DNA of 64,000 nucleotides from Opitutia bacterium (GCA_016187945.1 JACPIT010000001.1:62001-126000); one strand, 5' to 3'; positions 26,777 to 36,439 are shown, counted from the stretch's first letter. Translations and numbers: made by a program. Notes: generated from the sequence alone by a model not told the origin.

Positions 26777-29173
26777 TCACGGTTTGAACACGAAGGCCGA
26801 CCTGTTGGCGTCGGGGAACGTCACCGGCACGGTCGTCGCGCCGTAGCGGAGCTGCGTGCCTCCGCCGCCGGTGCTGCGGACGGTGGCACGGGTGAGCTTG
26901 CCGGCGCGCCACTCGAGGTCGACTTCGTAGCCGCCGCGCGCGCGCAGGCCGGTCACGCTGCCGTCCGGCCAGGCGGAGGGCAGCGCAGGCAGGACGACGA
27001 TTTCCTCTGGCGTGCTTTGCAGGAGCATCTCGGCGATGGCGGCGGTGCCGCCGAAGTTGCCGTCGATCTGGAACGGCGGATGCGCATCGAAAAGATTATC
27101 GTAGGTGCCGCCGCTCCACTGCTTGCTCGCGGTCTGCGCGGTGGCGGGACGCAGCGCGTTGCGGAGGAGCCGGTGCGCGCGGTCGCCGTCGCCGAGGCGG
27201 GCCCACATGCCCATCTTGTAGGCGAGGCTCCAGCCCGTGCTCACGTCGCCGCGGACGTCGAGCGTTTTGCGGGCGCCGGCGGCGAGCGCGGGCGTGCCGT
27301 GCGGCGTGATTTCGTTGCCGGGAAAAAGGCCCCAGAGGTGCGCGATGTGGCGGTGCTGCGGGTCGGCTTCGGGATACTCCTGCTGCCACTCGAGCACACG
27401 ACCGTCGGAGCCAGGGCGCGTCGGCGCGAGGCGAGCGCGTTTGGTTTTCAATTCGGCCCGTAATTCGGGGTCGGTGCCGAGCGTTTCGGACGCGGCAATG
27501 CATGCGTCGAACAAGTAGCGGAGAAGCTGCATGTCGGCCGTCGGACCGAGGCAGACATGCGCGGGTTTGCCGTCGAGCAGGAACGCGTTCTCGGGCGAAT
27601 TCGACGGCGCCGTGACGAGGAAGCCGCTTTTCGGATCTTCGATCAGCATGTCGAGGTAGAACAGCGCAGAGCCTTTGAGTGTCGGCCAAGCGCGGGCGAG
27701 GAATTCGCGATCGCCGGTGAAGAGGTAATGATCCCACAAATGCTGACAGAGCCACGCGGAGCACGAGACGGTCGAGCCCCAGCTTGCCGACTCGCCGGGC
27801 GAGGTGAAGCCCCACGGGTTATTGAGCAGGAATGCGACCCAGCCGCGCGCCCGGTAGTAGGCTTGCGCGGTTTTTTTGCCGGGCTCGATGAGCGAGTCGA
27901 CGAGGGCGAACAACGGCTGGTGCAGTTCGCTAAGATTCGTGGTCTCGGCGGGCCAGTAATTCATCTGCACGTTCACGTTCGAGTGCCAGTCGCCGTTCCA
28001 CGGAGTCTGGATCGAATCGGCCCAAATGCCTTGGAGATTCGCGGGCAGGCCGCCGGGACGGGACGACGAAATGAGGAGGTAGCGGCCGAAGTTGAAGTAG
28101 AGCGCCGCCAAACCCGGATCGGCCGCGCCGCTGTGAAACGCACTCAGGCGCTCGGGGGCGGGTCGCGAGGCCGCGGCCGCGTCGGGCTCGCCGAGCGAGA
28201 GCGAGACGCGATTGAAGAGCTTCTGGTAGTGCGCGACGTGAGCCTGGCGCAGCGCGGTGAAGTCGGTCCTCAACGCTGCGGCGAGATCCACTTCGGCAGT
28301 AGCGCGCGGGTCGGCGACGTCGCGACCAGCAAAACTACGACGTTTGATGTCCGTCGCGGCGGTCACGAAAAGGAGAACTTCGTCGGCTTGTCGCACGCGG
28401 ACGGTCGCATGGTCGATCATTTCGACGCTACCGCCTTGCGCGCGCACTTCGAGGCGGGCGGCGTAGCGGACGCCGTTCGTGCCGTTGTAGCCGTCGTTGA
28501 GTTGCCCGTGCATCACCAAGCCGGATTTACCGACGGCTTCGATCGTGGCGCGTTCAGTGCGTGCGAGTGTGGCGTCGAGCGAGAGTTTGCCGGGCTGATC
28601 GGCGCTGAGACGGAGCACGAACGCCTCGGCGGGCTGGCTGACGAAGCCTTCGCGGGTGAAGTGCACGCCGTTCTGTTCGTAGGTGAGGCGTGCCACCGCC
28701 TCGGCGAGGTCGAGCGTGCGGCGGTAATTGGTAGCCGGCGCTTCGGCGCCGAGAAACTTCAGGCGCAGATCGCCGAGCGTCTGGTAAGAACCATAAGGCA
28801 CGTTCGCGCCCGCGCCTCGGCCCGAGCCGGCACCCGCGCAGGTGAAATTGGCGTTCACGAGCGCTTCGGCTTCGTGATTTTTGCCTTCGAGGAGCAGTCG
28901 GCGAATCTCCGGGAGCGCTTGGTGCGCATCTTGGCGGTCGGCGTCCTCCGGCGAACCGGACCACATGCCGGACTCGTTGAGCACGATGCGCTCCTCGGTG
29001 ACGCCGCCGTAAAGCGAGGCGCCGAGGCGGCCGTTGCCGAGCGGCGACGACTCGTAGAGCCTCTGGCCGGGCGCGGCGAGGAGGACGTAGCGGGATTCGT
29101 CGCGCGGGGTGGCGAAAGCGATCATGGCGCAGGTGAGGGGAAGCAGGACAATCGCAGGGAGTTTCGTTTTCAT
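26777..29173 (-). CDS. GH95 alpha-L-fucosidase (or related alpha-L-glycosidase), secreted
   Basis: A 798-residue GH95 enzyme with an export signal at the N-terminus ([16 protein letters not shown]). The catalytic set of Bifidobacterium AfcA can be placed: Asn399 and Asn401 in [14 protein letters not shown], the acid Glu528 in SNSPENAF, and Asp704 in [12 protein letters not shown]95 members remove alpha-1,2-linked L-fucose, some L-galactose, from glycans. The gene is last in a minus-strand run that starts with a RhaT-type symporter and encodes a fuconate-type pathway, supporting L-fucose as product. A repeat lies immediately upstream. No missing motif. Confidence 0.93.
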   Translation of the reverse strand: MKTKLPAIVLLPLTCAMIAFATPRDESRYVLLAAPGQRLYESSPLGNGRLGASLYGGVTEERIVLNESGMWSGSPEDADRQDAHQALPEIRRLLLEGKNHEAEALVNANFTCAGAGSGRGAGANVPYGSYQTLGDLRLKFLGAEAPATNYRRTLDLAEAVARLTYEQNGVHFTREGFVSQPAEAFVLRLSADQPGKLSLDATLARTERATIEAVGKSGLVMHGQLNDGYNGTNGVRYAARLEVRAQGGSVEMIDHATVRVRQADEVLLFVTAATDIKRRSFAGRDVADPRATAEVDLAAALRTDFTALRQAHVAHYQKLFNRVSLSLGEPDAAAASRPAPERLSAFHSGAADPGLAALYFNFGRYLLISSSRPGGLPANLQGIWADSIQTPWNGDWHSNVNVQMNYWPAETTNLSELHQPLFALVDSLIEPGKKTAQAYYRARGWVAFLLNNPWGFTSPGESASWGSTVSCSAWLCQHLWDHYLFTGDREFLARAWPTLKGSALFYLDMLIEDPKSGFLVTAPSNSPENAFLLDGKPAHVCLGPTADMQLLRYLFDACIAASETLGTDPELRAELKTKRARLAPTRPGSDGRVLEWQQEYPEADPQHRHIAHLWGLFPGNEITPHGTPALAAGARKTLDVRGDVSTGWSLAYKMGMWARLGDGDRAHRLLRNALRPATAQTASKQWSGGTYDNLFDAHPPFQIDGNFGGTAAIAEMLLQSTPEEIVVLPALPSAWPDGSVTGLRARGGYEVDLEWRAGKLTRATVRSTGGGGTQLRYGATTVPVTFPDANRSAFVFKP

Positions 29174-29190
29174 TCGGGTGCTTGTCCGAC

Positions 29191-29267
29191 TGTAGGAGCG
29201 GCTTTACGCCGCGATCCGGTGCGAGGGCGGCGCCACGTTCGTATTGCGGCGTAAAGCCGCTCCTACA
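29191..29267. repeat. TGTAGGAGCGGCTTTACGCC inverted repeat, copy 2
   Basis: Same arms as at 22801-22876 with a different loop. It lies in the gap between the beta-propeller and GH95 genes. Confidence 0.9.
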
Positions 29268-29285
29268 GGGCAGAGATGGGGAAAT

Positions 29286-30524
29286 TCATTTTGCGGAGGA
29301 GCGCAGGTCTTTCGAGGTGGCAAGCGCGATGACGCGGCCCTCGTTGCCGACGGCGCAGTAGAAGTGATAGACGACGCCGTCGTGTTTCAAGACCCACGGC
29401 TTGTGCGCGAACTGTTTGTCGTAGGGCTCGCTCGGGGCAATGAGGTGCGGGCCGTCCCATTTCGTCCAGTGCACGAGATCGTAGGAGCACGCGAACGTGT
29501 CGAACGCGCCGGGTTTCCAGAACGCGCCGAAATAGAACATCACCCAGACGTCGCCGATGCGCGCGAGCTGCGGATCGCCGCTGATCGCCCACGGCGCGGC
29601 GCCGATGTTGGCGACGACCGGACCGTGACCGAAGCGTCGCCACGTGCGCAGGTCGTCGGAGATGGCGAGGCCGATCGTCTCGACGCCGTAGGGCGCGGAT
29701 TTGCCGTTGTAGAACATCACGAACGGTGCGCCGAGCGTGCGCTGCTCGTCGCGGACGACCGCGCTCTTGTAGAGCGTGACGTGCTCGAAATCGCGCGCGT
29801 CGCGCTGATCGGGCGCGAGCACGGGATTTTCCGGCAGGCGCGTCCACTCGCGTGGGGCGGCCGGGTCGTCGGTGTGCGCGAGACCGATCGCGAGCGGGTC
29901 GGGCTCGTAGCCTTGCTGCGCGCCGCCGAGGTAGGAAAGCCAGTAGCGGCCGTCGTGCTGGGCGAGTTCGTGCGTGCCGTCCCAACGCGGATCGTAGAGA
30001 GCGAGGCCGCCGTCAGCTTGCCAGGCGTCCCAGGTGTGCCGGCGGAACGAGAGGATCGGACCGAGTTTTTCCCAATGGAGCAGGTCGTCGCTGCGCGCGA
30101 GGTAGGTTTGGTAGCCGACCTTGTCCTTATTCGCGACGTAGACCATGAACCAGCGGCCGCCGTGGCGGAAGACGTTCGGGCAGTCGACGAGTTCGCCGGG
30201 CTCGCCGCGGAGCACGACGCCATATTTGAACGGCGTTTTCACCTCTTCGTAGATGCGCTGCAGCGCGGCCGACGAGACGAGGCGCGGTTTGCCGGTTGGG
30301 AAGGGGACGATGTCGGGGCGTTCGGCGGCGGAGGCGGCAGTGGCGGCCAGGGTGGCGCTGAGAAACAGATTGGCGAGGCGGAGAAGTAGCGCCGGTTTCC
30401 AACCGGCGTCAGGAACGCTCGAGTGTCGGCGCGAGAATGCGACCGCGGTGTCGCTCGCCGTGGGCGATTCGCCGATTGCGATCCGCCGGTCGGGGACCGG
30501 CGCTACTGGCGAAGGGCTGCGCAT
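29286..30524 (-). CDS. Five-bladed beta-propeller glycosidase-like protein (GH43/GH117 type)
   Basis: Up to 412 residues. Blade motifs repeat: CPNVFRHGGRWFMVYVANKD, YQTYLARSDDLLHWEKLG, ALYDPRWDGTHELAQHDGRYWL, GDPQLARIGDVWVMFYFGAF and CSYDLVHWTKWDGPHL. This is the five-bladed propeller of GH43, GH117 and related clans; family and substrate cannot be fixed by eye. An export signal (LRLANLFLSATLAATAASAA) ends near residue 67, far in for a signal peptide. The first ~45 codons are encoded by a palindromic repeat (30386-30506), so the real start may be a non-ATG codon downstream of it. It lies 7 bases after the hydrolase gene. Confidence 0.75.
   Translation of the reverse strand: MRSPSPVAPVPDRRIAIGESPTASDTAVAFSRRHSSVPDAGWKPALLLRLANLFLSATLAATAASAAERPDIVPFPTGKPRLVSSAALQRIYEEVKTPFKYGVVLRGEPGELVDCPNVFRHGGRWFMVYVANKDKVGYQTYLARSDDLLHWEKLGPILSFRRHTWDAWQADGGLALYDPRWDGTHELAQHDGRYWLSYLGGAQQGYEPDPLAIGLAHTDDPAAPREWTRLPENPVLAPDQRDARDFEHVTLYKSAVVRDEQRTLGAPFVMFYNGKSAPYGVETIGLAISDDLRTWRRFGHGPVVANIGAAPWAISGDPQLARIGDVWVMFYFGAFWKPGAFDTFACSYDLVHWTKWDGPHLIAPSEPYDKQFAHKPWVLKHDGVVYHFYCAVGNEGRVIALATSKDLRSSAK
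30386..30506. repeat. GTAGCGCCGGTTTCCAACCG long inverted repeat
   Basis: Outer arms gtagcgccggtttccaaccg and cggtcggggaccggcgctac enclose about 80 bases. It overlaps the predicted 5' end of the beta-propeller gene. Confidence 0.8.
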
Positions 30525-30531
30525 GCTCCAC

Positions 30532-31341
30532 CTAGACGCGTTCCAGCGCGACCGAGTTCGTGAGCGCGCCGATTTTTTCGATCTCGATGGTGACGCTGTC
30601 GCCGGGACGCAGCCAGCGCGGCTCGGGCTTTGCCGCCATGCCGACGCCTTGCGGCGTGCCGGTAAGAATGACGGTGCCAGGGAGGAGCGTCGTCGAGCCG
30701 CTCAGGTATTCGATCAGCGCGGGGACGTCGAAGATCATGTCGGCGGTCGTCGAGTCCTGCACGCGCTGGCCGTTGAGCGTCGTCGAAATCCGGAGCGCGT
30801 TCGGGTTCGAAATCTCGTCGGCGGTAACGAGGCGCGGACCGAGTGGGGCGAAGGTGTCGAAAAATTTGCCGCGGCACCACTGGCCGCCGCCGAGCTTGAT
30901 CTGGTGGTCGCGCGCGGAGACGTCGTTGGCGCAGGTGTAACCGAGCACGTAGTCGAGCGCGCGGGCGCGGCCGACGTTTTTGCAGGGCTTGCCGATCACG
31001 ACGGCGAGTTCGCACTCGTAGTCGACCTCGCTGCTCGCGAGGTGCGTCGGAATCTCGATCGCATCGCCGGGGTGCTGGAGCGTGTTGATGCCTTTGACGA
31101 AGAGGATGGGACGCTCGGGAATCTTTGCGCCGGTCTCGGCGGCGTGCTGGCGGTAGTTGAGGCCGATGCAGAGAATCTGGGTCGGCGCGACCGGCGCGAG
31201 GAGCTTCGCGATGTCGGCGCGTTCGGCGGTGAGGCGCGGCGCGGCGTAGATGTCGCCGTCGAGGCGGAGCGCGGAGCCGTCGGGTTGCTCGGCGCCAAAA
31301 TGCGCGCGGCCGTGCGAATCGAGGTAGCGGATGATTTTCAT
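30532..31341 (-). CDS. Fumarylacetoacetate-hydrolase family protein, probable 2,4-diketo-3-deoxy-L-fuconate hydrolase
   Basis: A 269-residue FAH-family enzyme. Key blocks: CIGLNYRQHAAETG, the metal-binding acids in DYECELAVVIGK, YTCANDVSARD, and ILTGTPQGVGMA. Members of this length cleave acylpyruvates. With the SDR three bases upstream and a lactone hydrolase before it, the likely step is cleavage of 2,4-diketo-3-deoxy-L-fuconate (or the rhamnonate analogue) to pyruvate and L-lactate. Ureidoglycolate lyase is a close paralogue, but the neighbours argue against it. Cytoplasmic. Confidence 0.85.
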   Translation of the reverse strand: MKIIRYLDSHGRAHFGAEQPDGSALRLDGDIYAAPRLTAERADIAKLLAPVAPTQILCIGLNYRQHAAETGAKIPERPILFVKGINTLQHPGDAIEIPTHLASSEVDYECELAVVIGKPCKNVGRARALDYVLGYTCANDVSARDHQIKLGGGQWCRGKFFDTFAPLGPRLVTADEISNPNALRISTTLNGQRVQDSTTADMIFDVPALIEYLSGSTTLLPGTVILTGTPQGVGMAAKPEPRWLRPGDSVTIEIEKIGALTNSVALERV

Positions 31342-31344
31342 GAA

Positions 31345-32100
31345 TTACTTTCCGGCGCTCCAGCCGCCGTCGATCATCAGGCAACTGCCGGTGACCATCG
31401 CGGCTTCGTCGCTCGCCAGGTAGAGCGCGGCGGCGGCGATTTCTTCGGGACGCGCCATGCGGCCGGTGAGTTGGGTGGCGGACATGTCGCGGTAGGCTTG
31501 CGCCGGGTCGGGATACTCGGCGATGCGCGCCTTCACGAACGGCGTTTCGACGCGGCCGGGGCAAACGGCGTTGAAGCGCACGCCGGTGTGCGAGTGGTCG
31601 AGGGCGAGCGCCTTGGTGAGGCCGACGACGGCGTGTTTCGTGATCGTGTAGGCGAGGCGGTCGCGCACGGCGAAGACGCCGCCGATCGAGGCGATGTTGA
31701 CCACGCTGCCGCTGCCGCGCGTGAGCATCGCAGGGACGAAGGCCTTGCAGAGATTGAAGGGGCCGCGGACGTTCACGGCGTGGAGGCGGTCGAGGTCGGC
31801 GGCGGCGGTGCCGAGCAGATTGCCGACGTGGCCGATGCCGGCGTTGTTCACGAGGATATCGACCGCGCCGAGTTTCGCGGCGAGCGCGAGGGTGTCGGCT
31901 TCGCACGAGACGTCGAGCGCGGCGAAATCCGCTCGCCCGCCTGCGTCGCGGATTTGCGCGACGGTGGTTTCGCCGGCGGGCGCGTCGCGATCGACGACGA
32001 TCACGCGGGCGCCGGCGCGCGCGAGCGTCTGGGCGATAGCCTGGCCGATGCCGGAGCCGGCGCCGGTGACGAGGGCGGTTTTCGAGGCGAGGTTAAACAC
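31345..32100 (-). CDS. SDR dehydrogenase, probable 2-keto-3-deoxy-L-fuconate 4-dehydrogenase
   Basis: A 251-residue classical short-chain dehydrogenase: the NAD-binding TGAGSGIGQAI, NNAGIG, the catalytic Ser in NIASIGG and Tyr/Lys in YTITK, and a C-terminal MIDGGWSAGK. The start is a GTG at 32100, overlapping the lactonase stop by 8 bases (GTGTTTAA), which gives the normal SDR length; the longer upstream frame is spurious. In the L-fucose pathway an SDR of this kind oxidises 2-keto-3-deoxy-L-fuconate before FAH-type cleavage. It could instead be the first L-fucose dehydrogenase, which otherwise is not visible here. Confidence 0.85.
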   Translation of the reverse strand: MFNLASKTALVTGAGSGIGQAIAQTLARAGARVIVVDRDAPAGETTVAQIRDAGGRADFAALDVSCEADTLALAAKLGAVDILVNNAGIGHVGNLLGTAAADLDRLHAVNVRGPFNLCKAFVPAMLTRGSGSVVNIASIGGVFAVRDRLAYTITKHAVVGLTKALALDHSHTGVRFNAVCPGRVETPFVKARIAEYPDPAQAYRDMSATQLTGRMARPEEIAAAALYLASDEAAMVTGSCLMIDGGWSAGK

Positions 32101-32929
32101 GGTAGAGGCGTTCGGCGTTGCGATGGTAGAGTTTCGCGCGCTGCTCGAGCGTGGCGTTCGCGGTGAGCGCGTGTGTGGCCTCGACCCAGCGCGCGAGCGG
32201 CGCGGAGAGCGTGCACACCGGCCAGTCGCCGCCCCAGACGAGCCGGTCCCAGCCGAAGCAGGCGACGGCGTGCTCGAAATACGGTCGCAAGTCGTCGACC
32301 GTCCACGTGGCCGCGTCGGCGTAGGCGACGAGGCCGCTGATCTTGCAGTTGACGTTGGGCAGTTCCGCGAGACGAGCGAGGCCGGTGCGCCAGGGTTCAT
32401 CCATGCGGGCCTTCACGTCGGGCACGCCGACGTGGTCGACGATGAACGTCACCTGCGGGCAGCGTTCGACGAGCGCGCGGATATTGGCGTGCTGGCGCGG
32501 GAGCGCGCAGAGGTCGAACGTCAGGCCGAAGTCGGCGAGCAGGCGGACGTTTTCGGCGAAGCGCGGTTCGAGACAAAGATCGTCGCGCACGACGTGCAGC
32601 ACGCGACGCACGCCGCGGATTTTCGGGAGCCGGGCGAGCGCTTCGAGGTGCGCGCGAAAGCCGTCGCTCTCGGGGCGGCCGCTCGCGACGATGCCGGCGA
32701 TGAGCGGATTCGCTTCGGCGAGTCGCTGGATGTGCTGCACTTCGCCGAGCTGGTGCGGATCGTCGACGTCGCACTCCATGAAAACCGTCTTCGTGATGCC
32801 GGTGCCGGCCGACGCGGCGCGGTAATCGTCGAGGAGGAAGCTGCGGTTGAGCGCCGGAAGGCCTGCGCACCACGAGTAGGGGAATTGGCGGAGATCCCAG
32901 AGGTGTTGGTGAGTGTCGACGAGATGCAT
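32093..32929 (-). CDS. Amidohydrolase-family lactonase (L-fucono-/L-rhamnono-lactonase type)
   Basis: A 278-residue amidohydrolase of the sugar-lactonase group. It opens with DTHQHLWDLRQFPYSWC. Internal blocks are IRGVRRVLH, VTFIVDHVGVPD, NVNCKISGL and LVWGGDWPVC, with the metal/acid Asp in the last. Members hydrolyse L-fucono-1,5-lactone or L-rhamnono-lactone to the sugar acid. The gene follows the symporter by 3 bases and overlaps the SDR, forming a compact uptake-lactonase-dehydrogenase-hydrolase line. The fuconate dehydratase needed between lactonase and SDR is missing from the window and would have to lie elsewhere. Confidence 0.85.
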   Translation of the reverse strand: MHLVDTHQHLWDLRQFPYSWCAGLPALNRSFLLDDYRAASAGTGITKTVFMECDVDDPHQLGEVQHIQRLAEANPLIAGIVASGRPESDGFRAHLEALARLPKIRGVRRVLHVVRDDLCLEPRFAENVRLLADFGLTFDLCALPRQHANIRALVERCPQVTFIVDHVGVPDVKARMDEPWRTGLARLAELPNVNCKISGLVAYADAATWTVDDLRPYFEHAVACFGWDRLVWGGDWPVCTLSAPLARWVEATHALTANATLEQRAKLYHRNAERLYRV

Positions 32930-32932
32930 GGC

Positions 32933-33988
32933 TCAGTGCGCGCCGGGCAACGACGCGAGATGGTTGCCGTAACTGATAAGGCCCACGGCGCCGAGGAGCA
33001 ACGCGATGGCGGTTGATATCATCCATTTTGTCGCGCGTCGGCAGGAGGTCCATTCGCCGATCGCGACGCCGAAGCCGCAACTCAGCAGGATCAGGATGAT
33101 CATGTGAATCGCCCAGCTCGAAAATTTGAAGTCGCCCATGCGCACGTGCCCGAGGCCGTAGAAGAAAAATTGCAGATACCAGAGCAGGCCGGTGAGCAGC
33201 GAGAGCGCGTAGTTGCGCACGAGACTGGCGCCGCCGGCGGAGGCGAACTCGCCGGCGGAGCGATCGCGCGCGATGAGGAACAGGCAATAGAGCAGCGTCG
33301 TCGTGAACGCGCCGGTGTTGGAGAAAAGATAGATGACGTTGCCCTGAAAATTTCCGGCGCCGTGACGCGCGGCGACGTCGGCGACGGGTTGTCCCGCGGC
33401 GAGCGAGAAACTGAAAACCGCCGACAGCACTCCGGCGAGCAGCACGATGGGCAGGCCGACGCGCGGGTTGAACGCCGAGGCGGCGCCGTCCGACTTGATC
33501 TCGCGCTCCTTGCGGAAGCCCGCGAGGCCGGTCACGAGCATCGCGCCGCCGCCGAGCAACACGCCGGCGACGACGTAGATGCCGGCGGTGCTGACGAGCG
33601 TCGCGCCGAGCGTGCCGGCCATGATCGGCGGCAACAGCGTGCCGAGCACGCACGAGACGCCGATGGCGATCGCGTAGGTGAGCGAGAAGCCGATGTGGCG
33701 GATGGCGACACCGAACGCGATGCCGCCCACGCCGTAGAGCACGCCGAGCAGATACGATTTCCCCATGGCGGCGGCGGGCGCTTCGCGGAGCACCGCGCCG
33801 AGCTCCGGAATCGTGAACCACGCAAAAATCCACGGGAGCACGAGCCAGCAGCCGGAGGCTTGCGCGAGCCAATAGGTCTGCCAGCGCCAGTTTTTCACGT
33901 AACGTTGCGGCGCGTAGCAGAGCGCGGCGGCAGCGGCGCCGATCGCGTGGAAGGCGGTGCCGAGCAGGGGTGCGGCTTCGGGGTTCAT
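32933..33988 (-). CDS. rhaT: L-rhamnose-proton symporter family (RhaT)
   Basis: A 351-residue inner-membrane protein with about 10 helices, matching RhaT in length and in blocks such as FHAIGAAAAALCYAPQRYVKNW, YLLGVLYGVGGIAFGVAIRHIGFSLTYAIAIG and ELGAVLREAPA. RhaT couples 6-deoxyhexose uptake to protons. It heads the operon with lactonase, SDR, hydrolase and GH95, so the physiological cargo could be L-fucose or L-rhamnose. The rhamnose genes themselves lie 15 kb away on the other strand. A repeat precedes it. Confidence 0.9.
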   Translation of the reverse strand: MNPEAAPLLGTAFHAIGAAAAALCYAPQRYVKNWRWQTYWLAQASGCWLVLPWIFAWFTIPELGAVLREAPAAAMGKSYLLGVLYGVGGIAFGVAIRHIGFSLTYAIAIGVSCVLGTLLPPIMAGTLGATLVSTAGIYVVAGVLLGGGAMLVTGLAGFRKEREIKSDGAASAFNPRVGLPIVLLAGVLSAVFSFSLAAGQPVADVAARHGAGNFQGNVIYLFSNTGAFTTTLLYCLFLIARDRSAGEFASAGGASLVRNYALSLLTGLLWYLQFFFYGLGHVRMGDFKFSSWAIHMIILILLSCGFGVAIGEWTSCRRATKWMISTAIALLLGAVGLISYGNHLASLPGAH

Positions 33989-34040
33989 GCGTGGGGTGGC
34001 GGGGTGGAAATTGGACGGAAAGGCGAGCGGAGCGGGAGGT

Positions 34041-34099
34041 CGCGCGGTGCTTCAACCCGCGCTCGGCAGTGCTCGGCGCGGGCTGAAGCACCGCGCTAC
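34041..34099. repeat. GCGCGGTGCTTCAACCCGCG inverted repeat
   Basis: Pairs with cgcgggctgaagcaccgcgc. Family of 22900-22960 and 39177-39236. It occupies the gap between the CoA transferase and rhaT. Confidence 0.85.
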
Positions 34100-34124
34100 T
34101 GCCGGACGTCGATGCGGAAATCGG

Positions 34125-35270
34125 TCATACTTGAAGGCGGAACTCGGCCTGAATCTCGCGCGTGTGCTGGCCGACGCGGGGGGCGCCGCGGGGCGATTTG
34201 AACAACTGGCCATCGATCCGGATCGGACAGCGCGTCGTCGCGAGCGTCGGGCCGTCGTCGCGTGTGACTTGTTGCACGAAGTCGAGCGCCTTGAACGCGT
34301 CGGTCCGCCAGAGGCGATTCCAGTCGAGCACCTCGGCGCACCAGTAGTCGGCGGGCTCGAGGCGGTCGAGCCAGTGGCGTGTCGGCTTGGCGGCGAGGTG
34401 CGCGGCGATGAGACGCTTGATCTCGTCGCGGCGCGTGAACCACGTCGGCGGAGCGGAGAATTGCGCAAGCGCGGGCAGCTCGAGCAGCTCGCCGAGTGTC
34501 ACGATCGAGCCCATGGCGAGCGCGAGGAAGCCGTCCGCGGTGGCGTAGATGCCGTAGGGCGCGCCGAGGTAGGCGTTGGCGTTGTTGATCGCGCTGCGCT
34601 CGGGGCGCTTGCCGCCGTCGTTGAGGAAAGTGGTCGTCAGCTCGAATTGCAGATCGAGGATCGACTCGAGCAGGCTCACCTCGACGAGCGCGCCTTGGCC
34701 GGTGATGCCGCGGCGCACGAGAGCGGCGAGGATGCCTTGGACGAGATGCGCGCTGGCGGTGAGATCGGCGATCGAGAGGCCGAACGCCAGCGGCGGCTGG
34801 TCGGCGTTGCCGTTGAGCCACGTGAGGCCCGAGACGGATTGCGCGAGCAGATCCTGGCCGGGCTTCTCGCGCCACGGGCCGTCGCCGTAGCCGGTGACGA
34901 CGCCGTAAACGAGCCGCGGATTCAGCGCGCGACAGGCGTCAGAGCCGAGGCCGATGCGCTCCATGACGCCGGGGCGGAAATTCTGGATCATCACGTCGGC
35001 GCGCGCGACGAGCCGCTTCACCGCCGCGAGGTCGGCGGGATTCTTCAGATCGGCGGCGAAGCTCTGCTTGTTGCGGTTGATCGAGTGAAAGAGCGTGCTG
35101 TCGCCGTCGAGCGAGAGGTTCGAGATGTAGAGCTGGCGGCAGATGTCGCCGGTGCCGGGGCGCTCGATCTTGATGACGCGCGCGCCGAGGTCGGCGAGGC
35201 GCGTGGCGGCCCACGGCGCGGCGAGGAACTGTGCGAAATCGAGCACGAGGAGGCCTTCGAGCGGTTTCAT
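34125..35270 (-). CDS. Family III (CaiB/BaiF) CoA transferase
   Basis: A 381-residue enzyme with the family's opening MKPLEGLLVLDFAQFLAAPWAATRLADLGARVIKIE (shown in parts here: LVLDFAQFLAAPW, ADLGARVIKIE), NKQSFAADLKN, VMIQNFRPGVMERIGLG, and the catalytic Asp169 in LSIADLTASAHL, at the same number as in formyl-CoA transferase. It moves CoA between carboxylic acids. The ATG at 35270 overlaps the upstream gene's TGA (ATGA), so expression is coupled. Substrate unknown. The partners (solute-binding-like protein, oxidoreductase, MaoC-like protein) suggest a sugar-acid or hydroxy-acid processed as a CoA thioester. Confidence 0.87.
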   Translation of the reverse strand: MKPLEGLLVLDFAQFLAAPWAATRLADLGARVIKIERPGTGDICRQLYISNLSLDGDSTLFHSINRNKQSFAADLKNPADLAAVKRLVARADVMIQNFRPGVMERIGLGSDACRALNPRLVYGVVTGYGDGPWREKPGQDLLAQSVSGLTWLNGNADQPPLAFGLSIADLTASAHLVQGILAALVRRGITGQGALVEVSLLESILDLQFELTTTFLNDGGKRPERSAINNANAYLGAPYGIYATADGFLALAMGSIVTLGELLELPALAQFSAPPTWFTRRDEIKRLIAAHLAAKPTRHWLDRLEPADYWCAEVLDWNRLWRTDAFKALDFVQQVTRDDGPTLATTRCPIRIDGQLFKSPRGAPRVGQHTREIQAEFRLQV

Positions 35271-36439
35271 GCGGGAATCGCGCGGACGCCGACGGACGCG
35301 TCGCGATAAAGGCGGTTGAGGTGATCGATGGCGCTCTCGGCCGGCGTCTCGCCGCGCAGCGCCGCGTGAAGGACGAGCGAGGCTTTTTCCTGAAAGCCGA
35401 TGTAGCCCGGGAAGTGCGGGCGCACGAACGCGCGGTCGAGCGCGGGCAGCGTGCGCGCGAAATAGTCGCCGGTGTCGCGGTTGTTCGCGGCGTCGAGCCA
35501 TGCGCTGCGGTAACCAGGCTGGCCGCCGCTTCGAGTGTAGAGCGTGCGCTGGATCTCGCCCGACGCGACGAACTCGGCATACGCGAGCGCGGCGGCGCGG
35601 TGACGCGAAAACGCCGACACGGCGAGGCCGGCGCCGCCGAGCGTGGTGCGGAGCGGCGCGCCGTGCAGCGTGGGCGGCTCGCCGAAAGCGAGGCGATGCG
35701 CGGCGAAGCCGGCGCGGGCGTAATTCGAGTAACCGTAGGCGAGGGGGCAGTAGGCGAGACGCGTGTTTGCCGCGGAGGCGACGAGTTCGTGCGAGGCGAT
35801 GGGATTGCGGTGCCACGCCTCGGTGTCGCAGAGCGAGAGGAGTTCGCGCAGGCGGTCAAGGGCCGCGAGCGAGGTTTCGCTGGAGGCGACGCACTGCGTC
35901 GTGGCGAAGGGCGTTTCGCCGGCCGCCAGGCAGAGCGTGTAGAAATTCATCAGGCAGTTGATCGGCGCCGCCGGCACTTCGACGTGGCCGCGACGAGCGA
36001 GCGCGAGCACGTCGTCCCACGACCGCGGCACGCCGGCGCCGAACTGCGCGAGCAAGTCCTCGCGCCAGAACGCGACCGGAGTGGCGGCGTCGATCGCGAG
36101 CGCCCGGTGATGGCCGCGATACAGGTAGCTCATGTGCGAGCCGCCGACCGCGTGTGCCGCTTGATCGGCGAGGAACGCGACCGGCAGATGTTCGTCGAGC
36201 GGGAGGATGGCGTTGCGTGCGCTGACCTGCGGGATGCACGGATGGTCGAGCACGATCAGGTCGTAGTCCGCCGCGAGTTTCTCGACGGGAAAATCCTCGA
36301 ACGCTTTCAACGAGCGTTGCTCCCAGTGAATCGTGATCTCCGGATGCATCTCGTGAAAGCGTGCGGCGGTCGCGGCCATCGGCGCGTAGCCGCGGGGGTG
36401 GTTCCAGGTCATGCCCCGGAGTGAAATCGGTGCGGTCAT
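35267..36439 (-). CDS. Solute-binding-protein-like protein without an export signal
   Basis: A 390-residue protein with the fold pattern of ABC extracellular solute-binding family 1: HEMHPEITIHWEQRSLKAF, ADYDLIVLDHPCIPQ, PVAFWREDLLAQFGAGVPRSWDDVLALA and the late ALAYAEFVASGEIQRTLY. The start at 36439 (MTAPISLRGMTWNHPRG) shares one base with the upstream stop (TGATG) and gives no signal peptide or lipobox. No permease or ATPase is nearby. It may be a cytoplasmic ligand-binding protein, or an enzyme built on this fold, working with the CoA transferase it overlaps. A signal on an alternative start was looked for and not found. Confidence 0.75.
   Translation of the reverse strand: MTAPISLRGMTWNHPRGYAPMAATAARFHEMHPEITIHWEQRSLKAFEDFPVEKLAADYDLIVLDHPCIPQVSARNAILPLDEHLPVAFLADQAAHAVGGSHMSYLYRGHHRALAIDAATPVAFWREDLLAQFGAGVPRSWDDVLALARRGHVEVPAAPINCLMNFYTLCLAAGETPFATTQCVASSETSLAALDRLRELLSLCDTEAWHRNPIASHELVASAANTRLAYCPLAYGYSNYARAGFAAHRLAFGEPPTLHGAPLRTTLGGAGLAVSAFSRHRAAALAYAEFVASGEIQRTLYTRSGGQPGYRSAWLDAANNRDTGDYFARTLPALDRAFVRPHFPGYIGFQEKASLVLHAALRGETPAESAIDHLNRLYRDASVGVRAIPA

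Noticed and set aside
32101-32400. Longer N-terminus for the SDR
   Set aside because: The extra 100 residues overlap the lactonase gene and are Ser/Arg-rich low-complexity; the GTG at 32100 gives a standard SDR.
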